Positions 44,830-55,700 are shown, counted from the stretch's first letter. The stretch: 64,000 nucleotides of DNA from Anodontia alba (GCA_964016985.1 OZ024826.1:39969070-40033069), one strand, 5' to 3'. Notes: a model not told the origin generated them from the letters alone. Made by a program: numbers and translations.

Positions 44830-45630
44830 CTGTTGGTTATAATATCTGTTTAAATACAGACACAAGAAACATAATACATTTTGCTTGTTTAAATGAATGC
44901 TCTATCATTTGTAGAAGTGTCAGCTCCCATGTAAATTACATGTATAGGACAGTGCCAAAATAACAGGGGGTGGATGACAAAATCCTAAAGAAACGGGCAC
45001 AAATTTCTAGGAACAAGGTCGCACTGAAGCCAGATTAGGAGGGAGTTTTCAATGCACTAAATGTTTGTGCCATTCAGCACATAATTCTTTTAAATGTCCC
45101 ACTTACATATAGGTAATTTCGCATCATTGGGACGTTGTCCCAAGAAATAAGTGCGTGTTGTCAATGTTTTAAGATTGTCCCTTGCTTTTCTTGAGAAACT
45201 TTGAACAGTATCCAAGCCTGTACATTGTAGCTTTGAACAGAAGATCTGACTTTTGGTTGCTATACATGTATGTAGTGTCTGTTACTTAGACGATCTGATT
45301 TATGTTACTATTAATTGTCCATTCACTTGTACTTTTGCAATGTCATCATGTTTGTATTCAGCTTCCTTTGTGTGTTGTAAATTTTTATCATTTGAGCTGT
45401 GTGGTGATGAAAAATTACTCTCTAAGGTGTAAGCAGACAGCATAGGCTCGGATCATTATATGAGTCTATGCAGTCTGATCCGGACCATATCTATGAGTGA
45501 CTGGCTGCAGAAGATTATTATAAAAACAGATTACACAAGAATGCATGGCTGACCTGAGCCATCACTGTTCATATACATGTACGCTATGATATGAGAACAT
45601 ATTTTCACACTTTATGTACATGCTGAATAC
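44830..45630. other. No gene recognised downstream of egh
   Basis: May contain the 3' UTR, but I find no canonical AATAAA between the stop codon and about 46090, where one lies inside a MITE. A short hairpin with GCATAGGCTCGGATCATT and its inverse lies near 45440-45490. Confidence 0.45.
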
Positions 45631-45640
45631 AAACTATTAA

Positions 45641-45852
45641 CCCTAGTCATGCTTAACCCAGAAATACCCTGCCTTTGCAAACAGTGTAGATCCAGATAAG
45701 CTAGCTTCTGAAGAAGCCAACTGATCTGGATCTGCACTGTTTGTCAATTAGAATGTGAATTTGAATCAACAACCTGGATCTAGTAAACTGATTGGCTGAA
45801 AATTACATGTATAAGTGGGCGTGGCATCTTAATTTATTCAGCATGATTAGGG
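45641..45852 (+). mobile_element. piggyBac-type MITE (TTAA), copy 2
   Basis: CCCTAGTCATGCTTAA at the left and TTCAGCATGATTAGGG at the right; TTAA at 45637-45640 and 45853-45856. The central hairpin is intact apart from two substitutions. Confidence 0.82.
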
Positions 45853-46078
45853 TTAATTAGCAGACAGCCTTTGAAAATGTTTGCCTGAAAGAAGACTCGT
45901 CTTTCGTTTGAGATTATTGGAATGAAATGTCTTGCCGTACTGTATTTACTGTGTGTAATTGAACAGACAGGTACTCATTAGAAGTGCCTTGCGTTACTGT
46001 ATAATTTGATCATGCGTTTGCATGTGTCGGGATAAAGGCAGTATGCTGTACATTTGTTTTGTTTTTGTGCCATTTTAA

Positions 46079-46283
46079 CCCTTGCCCTGCTGAATAAATT
46101 AAGATGCCATGCCCATTCTAATTTTCAGCCAATCAGATTACTTGATCCAGATTGTTGATATAAATTCACATATTTAATGGCAAACAGTGCAGATCCAGAT
46201 CAGTTAGCTTCTTAAGAAGCCAGCTGATCTGGATCTACACTGTTTGCAAAGACAGGACATATCCGGGTTCAGCAGGACTAGGG
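46079..46283 (-). mobile_element. piggyBac-type MITE (TTAA), copy 3
   Basis: Inverted relative to copies 1 and 2. Ends CCCTTGCCCTGCTGAA and TTCAGCAGGACTAGGG between TTAA sites at 46075-46078 and 46284-46287. Confidence 0.85.
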
Positions 46284-46639
46284 TTAACTTTGTTGTTGGG
46301 TTGTACTCCTATAGTGATATGTGTAATACTCATCACGTATAGGCTTTTTCCTTGATAGCTGTAGATACAAATGTACATGTAGGCCACTTTTTCTGCCAAA
46401 AAGTATTGATATTTGTATATTTTCTCCACACAAACACATTATGGTAATGATTGATGTTTTTTCAGATTACTCCACAAAACTGTTATGTACTCACTGATGT
46501 TTTTCTGATTACTTTTAACAAAAATATGTTATGTACTCATTAGAAGCACTTTAATTTCAAATGATTATCCGGTGGACTCTTCTGTTACATGTTTTGTCTC
46601 TTTGTACAAGTCCTTCATTCTGATTGGAAATCAATGATG

Positions 46640-47410
46640 GCTTTCTTATTGAAAATTTATTTTGCACTTCTCCTGTACCAAAAGGCCAGTTGACTTGAAA
46701 CTTGGTAGGAAGTATTGGGACAACTTATAGATCAAAAATAGCTAAAATCATTCTGTCCTGAAATCTAAGATGACTGCCATCTTGAAAATCTGTTTTGAAA
46801 TATTTTTCCTTAACGGAAAGACCAATTGACTGGAAAGCCGGCCTCGGTGGCTCAGTTAGATGCGCCGTCCGACTGGAGACCAGGAGGTCGCGGGTTCAAC
46901 CCCCGCCGAGGTCGGCAACATTCTTTCGTGGAGATTGATCATGAAATATTTTCTACGGTCATTCTCTCCCTTCTGCTGATTCAAGAAGGGCAGTTGTCAG
47001 TTTCTGGCAAAAGAATGTGCACAATACTGGTTAACCGCTTAGAGGACTAAGCCTGCCCAGTAAACGTGTGGTTAGGTAAACTGACCGCGCTCGACATGAC
47101 CCCTTTGGGTTGACTGGGCGGTAAAACCTCAACACAAACAATTGACTGGAAACTTGATAGGAATTATATTAAGGTGACTTGTAGATTACAAATAGCTAAA
47201 TTACATGTATGTAGTTCCGATTAAAAATCCGAGGTGGTCGCCACACTTACCATCTTGGAAATCTATTTTGAAACTTTTCTTCTGAACTGAAAGGCCATTG
47301 GAAGTATCAAGTTGACTTCTTCAAATGACAGCCCTAGGGTAAAAGATGGCCCCACCCCAGGGGTCACTTGACTGGTACACAGGTGAGCAATACAGAGCCA
47401 TCTTGGCCCT
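46640..47410 (+). repeat. ~150-bp tandem repeat split by a SINE
   Basis: Units with AAAGGCCAGTTGACTTGAAA, CTTGGTAGGAAGTATT, AAAAATAGCTAAA and ATCTTGAAAATCTGTTTTGA recur about three times. The SINE at 46837-47139 interrupts the second. Similar ATTTTCACCAAACTTCAAAC-type units appear at 39905-40260. Confidence 0.7.
46837..47139 (+). mobile_element. Full-length tRNA-derived SINE, perfect TSD
   Basis: The tRNA-like head has an A box (GGTGGCTCAGTTAGATGCG) and a B box (GGTCGCGGGTTCAACCCC). A body with TCTTTCGTGGAGATTGATCA and GTAAACGTGTGGTTAGG and a 3' end AACACAAAC follow. The 13-bp direct repeat AATTGACTGGAAA at 46824-46836 and 47140-47152 marks the insertion site. It would be mobilised by a partner LINE through its 3' end. 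Its overall form recalls bivalve tRNA-SINEs such as RUDI; I do not assign a name. Confidence 0.9.
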
Positions 47411-47536
47411 CTTGTTTTAGACATACAAATAGTAAAAGGACCTTGTTCAAATTCTAAGACAAGTAAGGTAGTAAATTATGGTGTCCCAATACTTTGGGTG
47501 AATACGATAGTTTAGACAATGATCAGGTGCTGTATT

Positions 47537-47690
47537 CTGTATCCTCTGATCGGGTTCTATACTGTTTTCTGTATCCTCTGATCGGGTTCTACACTGTTTT
47601 CTGTATCCTCTGATCGGGTTCTACACTGTTTTCTGTATCCTCTGATCGGGTTCTACACTGTTTTCTGTATCCTCTGATCGGGTTCTAGCC
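47537..47690 (+). repeat. 32-bp tandem repeat, five units
   Basis: Units start at 47537, 47569, 47601, 47633 and 47665 (the last is partial). Each contains CTGTATCCTCTGATCGGG and TTCTACACTGTTTT. The unit is the arm of the CTGATC/CACTGTTT hairpin found in several MITE families nearby. Confidence 0.9.
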
Positions 47691-47826
47691 CTGTGTTTGG
47701 GATGCTAGGCATAATTGGATAAAGAAAAATGTTTGAAATATTTTTTGTTAGCTGTGTCAGTCATTTAAAGATACCAAGATTCTTTGCTGTTTGTGTGCAA
47801 TGTAGCTGTGACTTTATCGTCTTTAC

Positions 47827-48041
47827 CATAATTACCCTGAGTACTGGGACAGGTAGCCTGAGCAAACAGTGTAGACCCTGATCAGATGCTGCAGAATGCA
47901 GCATCTGATCAGGGTCTGCACTGTTTGTTTTTCATTCAGCAGTTTTTAGATACTTCAACAAGAAGTAAAATAGTTGTTCAGATTTTAGCTCAAATATGGT
48001 AAAGAGTGACTCTGTCCGAATTCTTAGGGCAAATGCAGTAT
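47827..48041 (+). mobile_element. ACCCTAAG-ended foldback MITE
   Basis: Left TACCATAATTACCCTGAG and right CTTAGGGCAAATGCAGTA are imperfect inverted repeats (family consensus TACCGTATTTACCCTAAG). The central hairpin is near perfect: AGTGTAGACCCTGATCAG, ATGCTGCAGAATGCAGCAT, then the inverse. The right half contains TTTTTAGATACTTCAACA, the ancestor-like form of the 23-25 kb satellite. Confidence 0.8.
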
Positions 48042-48129
48042 GTTGTTTTTCTACGCTGTCAATTTCTTGCCTGTTTTCATATTGAGTGTATTGTTCAAAA
48101 ATGTTGTAGCAGATTGTATATTTATCCAA

Positions 48130-48340
48130 GGTATTCGGACAACCTAACTCCTTACCATACTTGTCCTAATATTTGAACAAGTCCATTTTACTAGCTGACG
48201 ATGTGTCTAAAAACCATTGAACGAGTGGCAAACAGTGTAGACCCTGATCAGATGCCATATTTTGTGGCATCTGATCTGGGTCTGTACTATTTGCTCAGGC
48301 CTCTCTGTCCCAAAACTTAGGGTTACAATGGTATTTACTT
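48130..48340 (-). mobile_element. ACCCTAAG-ended foldback MITE
   Basis: Opposite orientation to 47827-48041: TCCTTACCATACTTGTCCTA comes first and CAAAACTTAGGGTTACAATG last. The hairpin centre is ATGCCATATTTTGTGGCAT. Confidence 0.72.
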
Positions 48341-48348
48341 GCTGAATA

Positions 48349-48590
48349 CCTTATGTACCCTAAATATTCAGATAGATAGGCCTGATAAAAGTGCAGACCA
48401 AAATCTGACATTGCAGAAGTCAGTATCTGATCAGGGTCTGCACTGTTTGTCACTCATATTGTATCAGGGTCTACACTGTTTGCCACTCATCCAGACACAT
48501 CAAGTTGCAGTAAAATGGAATTTTTAGATTTTAGCACAAAGTTTTTAGCACAAGTATAGGAAGGAGTTAATGTTTAAGGTAAATGTACAT
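48349..48590 (+). mobile_element. ACCCTAAG-ended MITE with duplicated arm
   Basis: Starts TACCTTATGTACCCTAAA. The right hairpin arm (CAGGGTCTGCACTGTTTG) is duplicated as CAGGGTCTACACTGTTTG about 30 bp later. The right terminus is degraded. Confidence 0.6.
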
Positions 48591-48706
48591 GTAAAATATG
48601 GAATGTTATTATACTTTGACCGTACAATGGATAGGTTTGTATTCTTTTGTTTGTTGTGATACATAATTATAAAGACAGCATTACTTTTTAAGTGTAGGTT
48701 GAGTCA

Positions 48707-48893
48707 TAGCTTAAGATAAGAGGGGTATTAGGAAAATATTTTTTCTCATTTCTCCATGAAAACATATCTTGTGGGTACTCATTAGAAGTGCCTCAGTGAG
48801 GCACTTCTAATGAGTACCCATAAGATATGTTTTCATGGAGAAATAAAAAAAAGTTTGGATGAAAAGAGTACCTTATCAGGAGCTTTGTTACAT
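48707..48893. mobile_element. GTACTCATTAGAAG foldback MITE, full copy
   Basis: Termini TAGCTTAAGATAAG and CTTATCAGGAGCT. The palindrome runs from TTCTCCATGAAAACATAT through TTAGAAGTGCCTCA and back with only a few mismatches. Confidence 0.8.
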
Positions 48894-48980
48894 TGTTGAT
48901 TAAAGTACATGTAAGTAGAACGGATAGCTTACGCATTAACCCTTACCAAAGAGATTTTAGCATATGAAACATTAGCAGTA

Positions 48981-49201
48981 CACTACAGCCTCTTTATAAC
49001 ATGGTTCGTTATAACATGATTTTGGATATAACACGGTTCAAAGATGGAGCCCAAAAATGTATAGATTATATTGAAAAAATGACCATAAATGGTCATTTTT
49101 CAATATAATCTATACATTTTTGTTTGGATATAACACGGTTGTTTAACTAACACGGTTTATGCTATGGACCCCAACAATAGTGTTATAAAGAGGTTGTGGT
49201 G
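48981..49201. mobile_element. Mariner-type MITE, TA target
   Basis: CACTACAGCCTCTTTATAAC and GTTATAAAGAGGTTGTGGTG are terminal inverted repeats, with TA at 48979-48980 and 49202-49203. The interior AAAAATGTATAGATTATATT forms a palindrome around ATGACCATAAATGGTCAT. Confidence 0.85.
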
Positions 49202-49299
49202 TATTTCTCTCTTGTTTCCCAGAAAATAAGGCTTAACATTTTGTGCGAATCATTTTCTAAATGATTCTTTAGAAATGTCAAATGCTGCTGTTGTCCCTC

Positions 49300-49700
49300 T
49301 TAAGTGTTCTTAAGTATTCAGACAGACAGGCCCGTGCAAACAATGTAGACCCAGGTCAGAGGCCGCAAAATAGGCATATGATCAGGGTCTGCACTGGTTA
49401 CCACTCGTCCAGGTTTTAGATGCCTCAATAGCAGGGGCAGATCTAGGATGACTTGAGGGGGGTTCGATTTGATAAAATTACCATACTTTATGTATTTGGA
49501 CAGACCTTAATAAAACAATGTAGACCCAGATCAGATGCCACAGAATGTGGCATCCGATCAGGGTCTACAATGTTTGCCACTCATTCAGCAATTTAACACA
49601 CTCACAGGCAGTATAACGGATTTGTTGAAGAGAAGTACAAGGTAAAGAGCATGGGTGTGAATATTTAGGGTAAATACGGTATTCCAAATTTATCAATTTA
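49300..49700 (+). mobile_element. Two ACCCTAAG-type MITE copies, one partial
   Basis: The first (about 49300-49440) has AGACAGGCCCGTGCAAAC and CAGGGTCTGCACTGG arms and loses its right half. The second (about 49475-49682) ends in TTTAGGGTAAATACGGTA and has a clean AGATGCCACAGAATGTGGC hairpin centre. Confidence 0.68.
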
Positions 49701-49856
49701 TCCAAAATTTCCCATGAAAATGAAATTATGAGTCAAAAGGTGGGGGTGCAGGTGAGTGGGGGTTGACTGAACCCCACGAGCTCCCTCTGAATCTGCCCCT
49801 AAGTAGGAAGCAAAATGGACTGGTTCAATTTTAAGACAAGTATGGTAATGATTTAA

Positions 49857-50094
49857 CCCTTAAAGAGCCAGTCACAACAATTGTCGTCTGCTTTGTCTTC
49901 TGCCGGTTACTTTAAAAGTCATTGTTGCAAACAGTGTGGACCCAGATCAGACTGCTCCTTTAGGAGCAGTCTGATCTGGGTCCACACTGTTTGCCTATAT
50001 GCAAAATGTAAGTTTGAAAAGTTTGCAAGAAGATGCAGCAGACGACATAAGCAGAAGACATTTTCAGATGCAGATTTTCTTGGTGCTTTAAGGG
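49857..50094. mobile_element. TTAA MITE with CCCTTAAAGAGCCA ends
   Basis: Left CCCTTAAAGAGCCA and right TTGGTGCTTTAAGGG are inverted repeats bounded by TTAA (49853-49856, 50095-50098). The central palindrome AGTGTGGACCCAGATCAG plus ACTGCTCC and its inverse is nearly perfect over about 66 bp. Terminal sequence differs from the CCCTTGTCCTGCTGAA family, but the hairpin is the same type. Confidence 0.82.
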
Positions 50095-50464
50095 TTAAGG
50101 TGTCTGAATATTTAAGCTAGATATGTTTGTTGTAGTTATTTTTTTCTATTTATAGAAAATCTCATATTTTTTTTCATCAGAAAATAGGATTAACATGTTG
50201 GCACTGACATCTCCAATGTCAAATCCTGTTTTCTGAAAAAAAAAAAAAAAGATGTATTTTAGAATCTCAGCTACCATAGTGATCCTAAATCGGTAGCATA
50301 AGAAAAGTCTGCTCAAGACCTTCTCTGTCCACCATATGCAGGGTTCTCATTAGGATTTTGAAAATGGACCCAAAGCCATTTTCTCAAAAAAGTAAGAGCT
50401 CCCCAATTTAATTCTACATGTACCTTTCTCTGAAAAATAAGAGTCCAGGACTCAATATTTGGAG

Positions 50465-50560
50465 TCAGTGAGAACCCTGGCTGAACATGTATTCAAATTT
50501 GTATTCATATATCAGTGAGAACCCTGGCTGAACATGTATTCAAATTTGTATTCATATGTG
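50465..50560 (+). repeat. 44-bp direct duplication
   Basis: TCAGTGAGAACCCTGGCTGA and the following ACATGTATTCAAATTTGTAT occur twice in a row. A smaller duplication (TGTGCAGGCTGAACTC) follows at 50609-50636. Confidence 0.85.
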
Positions 50561-50895
50561 CTTCTGTAAGTGGGCAACAAAACCTCTAACACAACGCAAA
50601 TGTGCAGGCTGAACTCAAATGTGCAGGCTGAACTCCAGGGTCTTTGTGTTCTGGATATACATTAAGGGCCCTTTTCCTGTAATGATCATTACAGTAAATG
50701 TCCTAAAGTTTCAAACACAAAAGTGTCTGACAATTTAACATATGCAAACAGAGAAGGAGCAGTCTGATCAGGGACTACACTGTTTGCCCTTCCACTAAGT
50801 ATTTTAAGGAACAAGTGCATAAAAAGCAAAATTTAGGCCAGAATAGTATGGAATGATGTGTTCAAATTTTTTGAACATTTACTGTATTTGTTTAA

Positions 50896-51077
50896 CCTTA
50901 CCTCTCTCTGGGCTAATTCACCAGATGACGATTTGATGATACTTTTCTTATTTTTTTCCATATAACAGGATTTGACATTTCATGCAAATTGTCAATGTCA
51001 AGTCCTGTTTTATGGGAACAGTAAGAAAAATATTTCAATATGTAACCTGCTGAAAATTTTGTCCAGAGTGCTAAGTG
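50896..51077. mobile_element. TTAA foldback MITE (ATTTCATGCAAATTG core)
   Basis: Bounded by TTAA at 50892-50895 and 51078-51081. Left TCTCTCTGGGCTAATTCACC and right GTCCAGAGTGCTAAGTG are diverged inverted repeats. The core GGATTTGACATTTCATGC pairs with a shorter inverse in this copy. Flanking CTTATTTTT/AAAAATAAG-type arms are family-wide. Confidence 0.75.
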
Positions 51078-51224
51078 TTAAAAGATGTAATTATACAATT
51101 TTAGTCACATGGTTCTTAGTAACACTATGATCATGTTAAACTATATTTCTCCAAGTGCTTGCTAATAGTGCAAAATAACACGAAAACATTCTTATATAAT
51201 TTTGACCCCCTTAAACACCACTTT

Positions 51225-51420
51225 TATATTGTAAAACTGGGGTTTACAAGGATATTCATTAATTTTCTTATTTCTGCTCAAAAACATAGATTGTGCGTAC
51301 TCGTTTGAACTGCCTCGGCAAGGCGGTTCTAACGAGTACCCACAATCTATATTTTGAGCAGAAATATGAAAAAATATCAGAATTTTTATCCGAAAACTTT
51401 CAGTTTTTGGTGGTGAAATT
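51225..51420. mobile_element. GTACTCATTAG-type foldback MITE
   Basis: The palindrome from TTTCTGCTCAAAAACATAGA through GAACTGCCTCGGCAAGGC and back to GAGCAGAAATATG is almost perfect. The variant ACTCGTTTGAAC replaces ACTCATTAGAAG. Confidence 0.75.
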
Positions 51421-51689
51421 TTCAGTATATTTGAATAGGCGTGTTTTTTTATGATACACAATAAACTTTAACCTTTTCACCCCTGAATTTCTTACATTTA
51501 CATGTATGTGGACTCATCCATCCTTGAATTTGGACATGTCCATTGTTGCAAATACATGTAGGGGTTTCAGTCTAAAAAACAGAATGGCAAAAGTGTAGAT
51601 CCTGATGAGACAACTTATTATGAGCCATCTTATCAGGATCTACACTGCACAGGTATCTATTTTAGTCTGCCAGGCTGAAAGGATTGAAC

Positions 51690-51990
51690 CTTTGCTACTT
51701 CATTGGCAAATTCAGCAGAGGACAGATTGATGACGTTTTTCTTATTTTTCCCATTGGCTGGCATGTCAGACAGATTTCTCCTTAAAATAGGCTTTGACAC
51801 TTTAGATAGGCTTTTGGCATTTCATTCATATTGTTGTCTAAGGGGACCATTTCTATAGGATATCAGTCTGTTTCAAGGAGAAAATTCTTGTGAAATACCA
51901 AAGCCTATTTTCTGGGTAAATTAAGAAAAAATACTCCAAAATGTTGTCTGCTGAAATTTTTACCTAGCATGCTAAACATTAAATAGTGCA
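51690..51990. mobile_element. TTAA foldback MITE, diverged long copy
   Basis: ATTCAGCAGAGGACAGATTG and TTGTCTGCTGAAATTTTTAC form the outer arms; AATAGGCTTTGACAC and CCAAAGCCTATTTTC the inner ones. The right end is CTAAACATTAA. It belongs to the 50896-51077 family, with extra internal sequence. Confidence 0.6.
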
Positions 51991-52049
51991 GACTGATTTA
52001 TTAAGATTGTGAAATTCATGTGAACTGTCAAGTCACATGAAAGGTTGAT

Positions 52050-52235
52050 AATGGCATAAAAATTTCTTTTATTTCTCCATGAAAACATATGTCGTGGGTA
52101 CTCATTAGAAAGACCATGGTGAGCCGCTTCTAATTAGTACCACAACATACATTTTTGTGGAGTAATAACAGAAATAGCCGAAGTTTTTTATTGAAAAAAA
52201 AAATGCCCCATCTCGAGCTTTGTAATGGTTGTATA
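52050..52235. mobile_element. GTACTCATTAG-type foldback MITE
   Basis: CTCCATGAAAACATATGTCG and GTACCACAACATACATTTT arms enclose TTAGAAAGACCATGGTGAGC. Outer ends are decayed. Confidence 0.68.
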
Positions 52236-52293
52236 AAAAAAAAATGATGAACAAGCTTTTATTGTTTACACTTTTAATTTAAATTGGTATTAA

Positions 52294-52834
52294 CCCTTGT
52301 CCTGCTGAATCTGGATATGCTCTGTCTTTGCAAACAGTGTAGATCCAGATCAGTTGGCTTCTGAAGAAGCCAACTGATCTGGATCTGCACTGTTTGTCAA
52401 TCAGTACAGTCAAACTTCAATGGCTCAAACATCTTTGGGACCATGGAAACAAGACATGGGCAGTTTGAGCCACTGAGGGTTAATCATGGCGCCAGGTCAG
52501 GAGGCCAATGGCGATAATTTAGTTTTTTTTTTGCAGTCTTCTGCACAATAATGGTATGTTGAGTGTACTCATTAGAATTGCCATGATAAGGTGATTCTAA
52601 TGAGTACACACAGCATTCAATTTCATCATAAATGAAGAAAATTTCTCTAAATATTTGTTTTCTGGAGCCGACTCAAAAACGAGTTTGAATCAGCCATGGT
52701 AAACGAGTCATAGGTGTTCAAGCTATAGAGGTTCGACTGTATTTGAATTTACATCAACAATCTGGATTAAGTAAGCTGATTGGCTGACAATTAGTAGTGG
52801 GCATGGCATCTTGTTTTATTCATCATGATAAGGG
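52294..52834 (+). mobile_element. piggyBac-type MITE copy 4, interrupted
   Basis: Ends CCCTTGTCCTGCTGAA and TTCATCATGATAAGGG, with TTAA at 52290-52293 and 52835-52838. The hairpin is intact (TCAGTTGGCTTCTGAAGAAG and on). A TA-target MITE (52407-52739) sits just after the hairpin. Confidence 0.85.
52407..52739. mobile_element. TA-target MITE (CAGTCAAACCTCAATGG)
   Basis: Left CAGTCAAACTTCAATGGCTC and right GCTATAGAGGTTCGACTG are inverted repeats flanked by TA (52405-52406, 52740-52741). It contains a palindrome with GTACTCATTAGAATTGCC. It is nested inside a piggyBac-type MITE. A second copy is at 57590-57947. Ends resemble pogo/mariner elements. Confidence 0.85.
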
Positions 52835-53134
52835 TTAATATATTAGGTTTGTGTTTTTAATCAATGTTAGTTCAGGGTTTTTTTCTGATATGTCTTGTTT
52901 TTTTGATTTTTCATTTTATGCTGATTTTTACTCATCATATTATGTTTCTGTTAATACTATGAAAACACAGTTGTAATATAGTGCAAGATTTTATTTAGAT
53001 TTACCATGTTTACTGCTTGTTATTGTGTGTTGCAAATGTGGTATGGTAAATTACCATAATATACTTGTGAGGGTCAAATAACAAATTCACTCAGTTTTTA
53101 ACATTCTTCCTAATCAAAGTATAAAAGAAAAGCA

Positions 53135-53375
53135 GGGCCCAGCTGTTCAAAACTTAACAAAGTTGTTAACTAACATGACATTAAAATTTCTATCTTGAAA
53201 TTTGGCAAATACATTGATACATGTACTTTTTGCTGAAAAGATGTGAGTAGCTTTTGCAAAAGCTACTCACATTTTTTGCAAGAAAAATATCAATGTATTT
53301 GAAAATACCTTAGCTACAACAGTTAACCAGTTTGTTATTAATGAGATTGTTAAGCTAAGGATGCTTTGAACAGCT
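53135..53375. mobile_element. GGGCCCAG-ended MITE, second copy
   Basis: Starts GGGCCCAGCTGTTCAAAAC and ends GATGCTTTGAACAGCTG. The central GAGTAGCTTTTGCAAAAGCT palindrome is shared with 22805-23053. The last few terminal bases are lost. Confidence 0.75.
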
Positions 53376-53414
53376 GAGAAGTCCTACCATATTTACCCCA
53401 AATATTCAGCCACT

Positions 53415-53635
53415 TAAACCATTACCACTGTCTTGGCTAATTTAGCATTCAACATATTGGCGATATTTTTCTTATTTTTCCCCCAAAAACAAGATTGGAC
53501 ATTTCATGCAAATTGTCTCCAATGGAGACAATTTGCATGAAATGTCAAATCATGTTTCCTTGGAAAAATAAGAAAAATAATTCAATATGTCATCTGCTGA
53601 AAATTTCATGCAAAGTGCTACATGTAAGAGTACAC
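53415..53635. mobile_element. TTAA foldback MITE (ATTTCATGCAAATTG core)
   Basis: A clean palindrome: GACATTTCATGCAAATTGTC then CTCCAATGGAG and the inverse. The outer CTTATTTTTCCCC/GGAAAAATAAG arms match. The end TTAA sites are mutated (TTAAACCATTACC at left, GTAAGAG at right). Confidence 0.7.
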
Positions 53636-53879
53636 ATCTTTTGGCATTTATCCCAAACCTGAAGTGAATTTAACTACCTCATGGCAAGTCTTAAAAGTGC
53701 TAAATGGCAGACAGTGATGACTGACGACCCTTATTAAACTGCTTTAGGAGAAGTTTGATCTGGGTCTTCAGTGTTTATTCAGGCATATTTATCTGAGGAT
53801 TCAGGTTGAATACAGCAATCTTTATTTACTTCATTAGTAGTTCTAGAATAGGTGCTTTTTTTTGTTGTTTTTTTTTACA

Positions 53880-54050
53880 GACTAAGTATTGATAATTTGC
53901 TTATTCATTCGCGAAAATGTTCGATGTTGGTACTCATTAGAAGACCTGTAATAAGTTCTTCTAATGACTAACTACTACATATGTTTTCATGGAGAAATAA
54001 AACAAAATATTTATTGGTATAAGTGTCTTACCTCAGTCAATGAGTAAATA
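53880..54050. mobile_element. GTACTCATTAG-type foldback MITE, diverged
   Basis: GGTACTCATTAGAAGACC and GTTCTTCTAATGACTAAC form the arms; the outer TTCATGGAGAAATAAAAC survives on the right only. Confidence 0.6.
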
Positions 54051-54194
54051 TGTTATCTTTGTTCATTATACCAAAATTATGAAAAAAGAGGAGTGTATAT
54101 ACTGTTTTTGTAATGTCTATGATTCCATTATCACTTTACTGAAGTTCTACAGCGGGGGCATCATCAGACCCATCTGACAGTGTTAGCTCATTAA

Positions 54195-54371
54195 CCCTTG
54201 TCATGCTGAACCCAGATATATCCTGCCTTTGTAAACAGAAGCCAACTGATCTGGATCTGCACTGTTTGTCATTCAGTATGTGAATTTACATCAACAATCT
54301 GGATTAAGTGATCTGTTTGGTTGACAATTAGAAATGGGCATGGCATCTTAATTTATTCAGCATGACCAGGG
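54195..54371 (+). mobile_element. piggyBac-type MITE (TTAA), copy 5, left arm deleted
   Basis: Ends CCCTTGTCATGCTGAA and TTCAGCATGACCAGGG between TTAA sites at 54191-54194 and 54372-54375. The left hairpin arm is deleted (AAACAGAAGCCAACTGATC), leaving a single arm. Confidence 0.82.
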
Positions 54372-54404
54372 TTAATATCTGTTTTAGATGAGATGGGAAT
54401 CCAG

Positions 54405-54570
54405 ATAAATATTTTTCATATTTCTCCACAAAAAAAAAAAAAAAAAAAAAAACAGTAACAAAAAACATATGGTTTGGATACTTTTTAGATACAACTCAGT
54501 GAGTTGCTTCTAATGAGTATCCAATACACATTTTCCTACAGTTAAAAGAAAAATGTTAAGATTAGTTGGT
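54405..54570. mobile_element. GTACTCATTAG-type foldback MITE, diverged
   Basis: AGATGAGATGGGAATCCAG recalls the left terminus. A poly(A) tract lies in the left arm (54430-54452), and CACTGAGTTGCTTCTAATGA-type sequence lies at the centre/right. Confidence 0.5.
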
Positions 54571-55042
54571 TGGAAAATAGATATGCTATACCACTAGCTT
54601 AGTGCAATATACATCTATTAGCATTCTATACCGGTAGTTCTCATATATGCCTGTAATTTTGTCAAAATAATCTTTTTTTTCATTGGTGCTTAATAAATAT
54701 GTTTTATTATTAATTATCTTTAAAAAAAATATGCTTATACATTTAGATTGTGTTCATTGAAGCATACCTTCAAACATGTGAGTTTGTTGAAGACAAATCA
54801 ATCTTTATTGTCCTCATTAGAAACTTTGCCTCCTCTGCTATCCAGAATAGGATCATCTCAATATGACGTAAATAATGTTAAAAGGGATGTAAAATATAAA
54901 ACCATCATTACATCATCATATCCAGAATGGGCCCAGTGAAGTTTCTGATCAGACTGCACATGTCCAAAGGTGTGTTTTCTGCCATTGCTTCTTAGGATGG
55001 TCCTGTAGAAGCACCGGTACTTGCTTTAGTCTTGCCATTTAA

Positions 55043-55247
55043 CCCTTTTCTTGCTAAACACGACATGCCCTGTCTTAGCAAACAGTGTAGATCCAGGTCA
55101 GTTGGCTTCTGAAGAAGCCAACTGATCTGGATCAGCACTGTTTGTCATTAAATATGTGAATTTCTATCAAAAACTCGAATGAAGTAATCTGATTGGCTGG
55201 AATTTAGAAGAGGGTGTGGCATCTTAATTTATTCAGCATGTCAAGGG
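55043..55247 (+). mobile_element. piggyBac-type MITE (TTAA), copy 6
   Basis: CCCTTTTCTTGCTAAA and TTCAGCATGTCAAGGG between TTAA at 55039-55042 and 55248-55251; intact hairpin. Confidence 0.82.
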
Positions 55248-55491
55248 TTAATCAGTTAATACGAACCAGATACATGTGGTAGGTTTACTGCCATTTTTTA
55301 CGCGGGAGACAAGTTTTGTGACTTCCTGTTTGCTTTCCTGCAAACCAAGCCCCACTGGAAATGGGATCTATGCTAAAGGCAAGCATTGTTTTGTACATTT
55401 TTTTAAAGGAAAGCAAATACAATTTTCACAAGAGTTGTCTCCCCCTGAAAATGTATCCAGTCCCTGAAACAAGTTACTTTCAGTTTGTAGA

Positions 55492-55700
55492 CCCTAGTCC
55501 TGCTGAACCCGGACATGCTCTGCCTTTGCAAACAGTGTAAATCCAGATCAGTTGGCTTCTGAAGAAGAAGCCAACTGATCTGGATCTGCACTGTTTGCCA
55601 TTAAGTATATGAATTTATATCAACAAACTGGATCAAGTCATTTGATTGGCTGAAAATTAGAAATGGGTGTGGCATCTTAATTTATTCAGCATGACAAGGG
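55492..55700 (+). mobile_element. piggyBac-type MITE, copy 7
   Basis: CCCTAGTCCTGCTGAA and TTCAGCATGACAAGGG. TTAA at the right (55701-55704); the left site is changed to TAGA. The hairpin centre has an extra GAA. Confidence 0.8.

Noticed and set aside
46841..46910. A tRNA gene at the head of the SINE
   Set aside because: A and B boxes are present, but the acceptor stem does not pair as in a tRNA and the unit is embedded in a retroposed SINE with a TSD.
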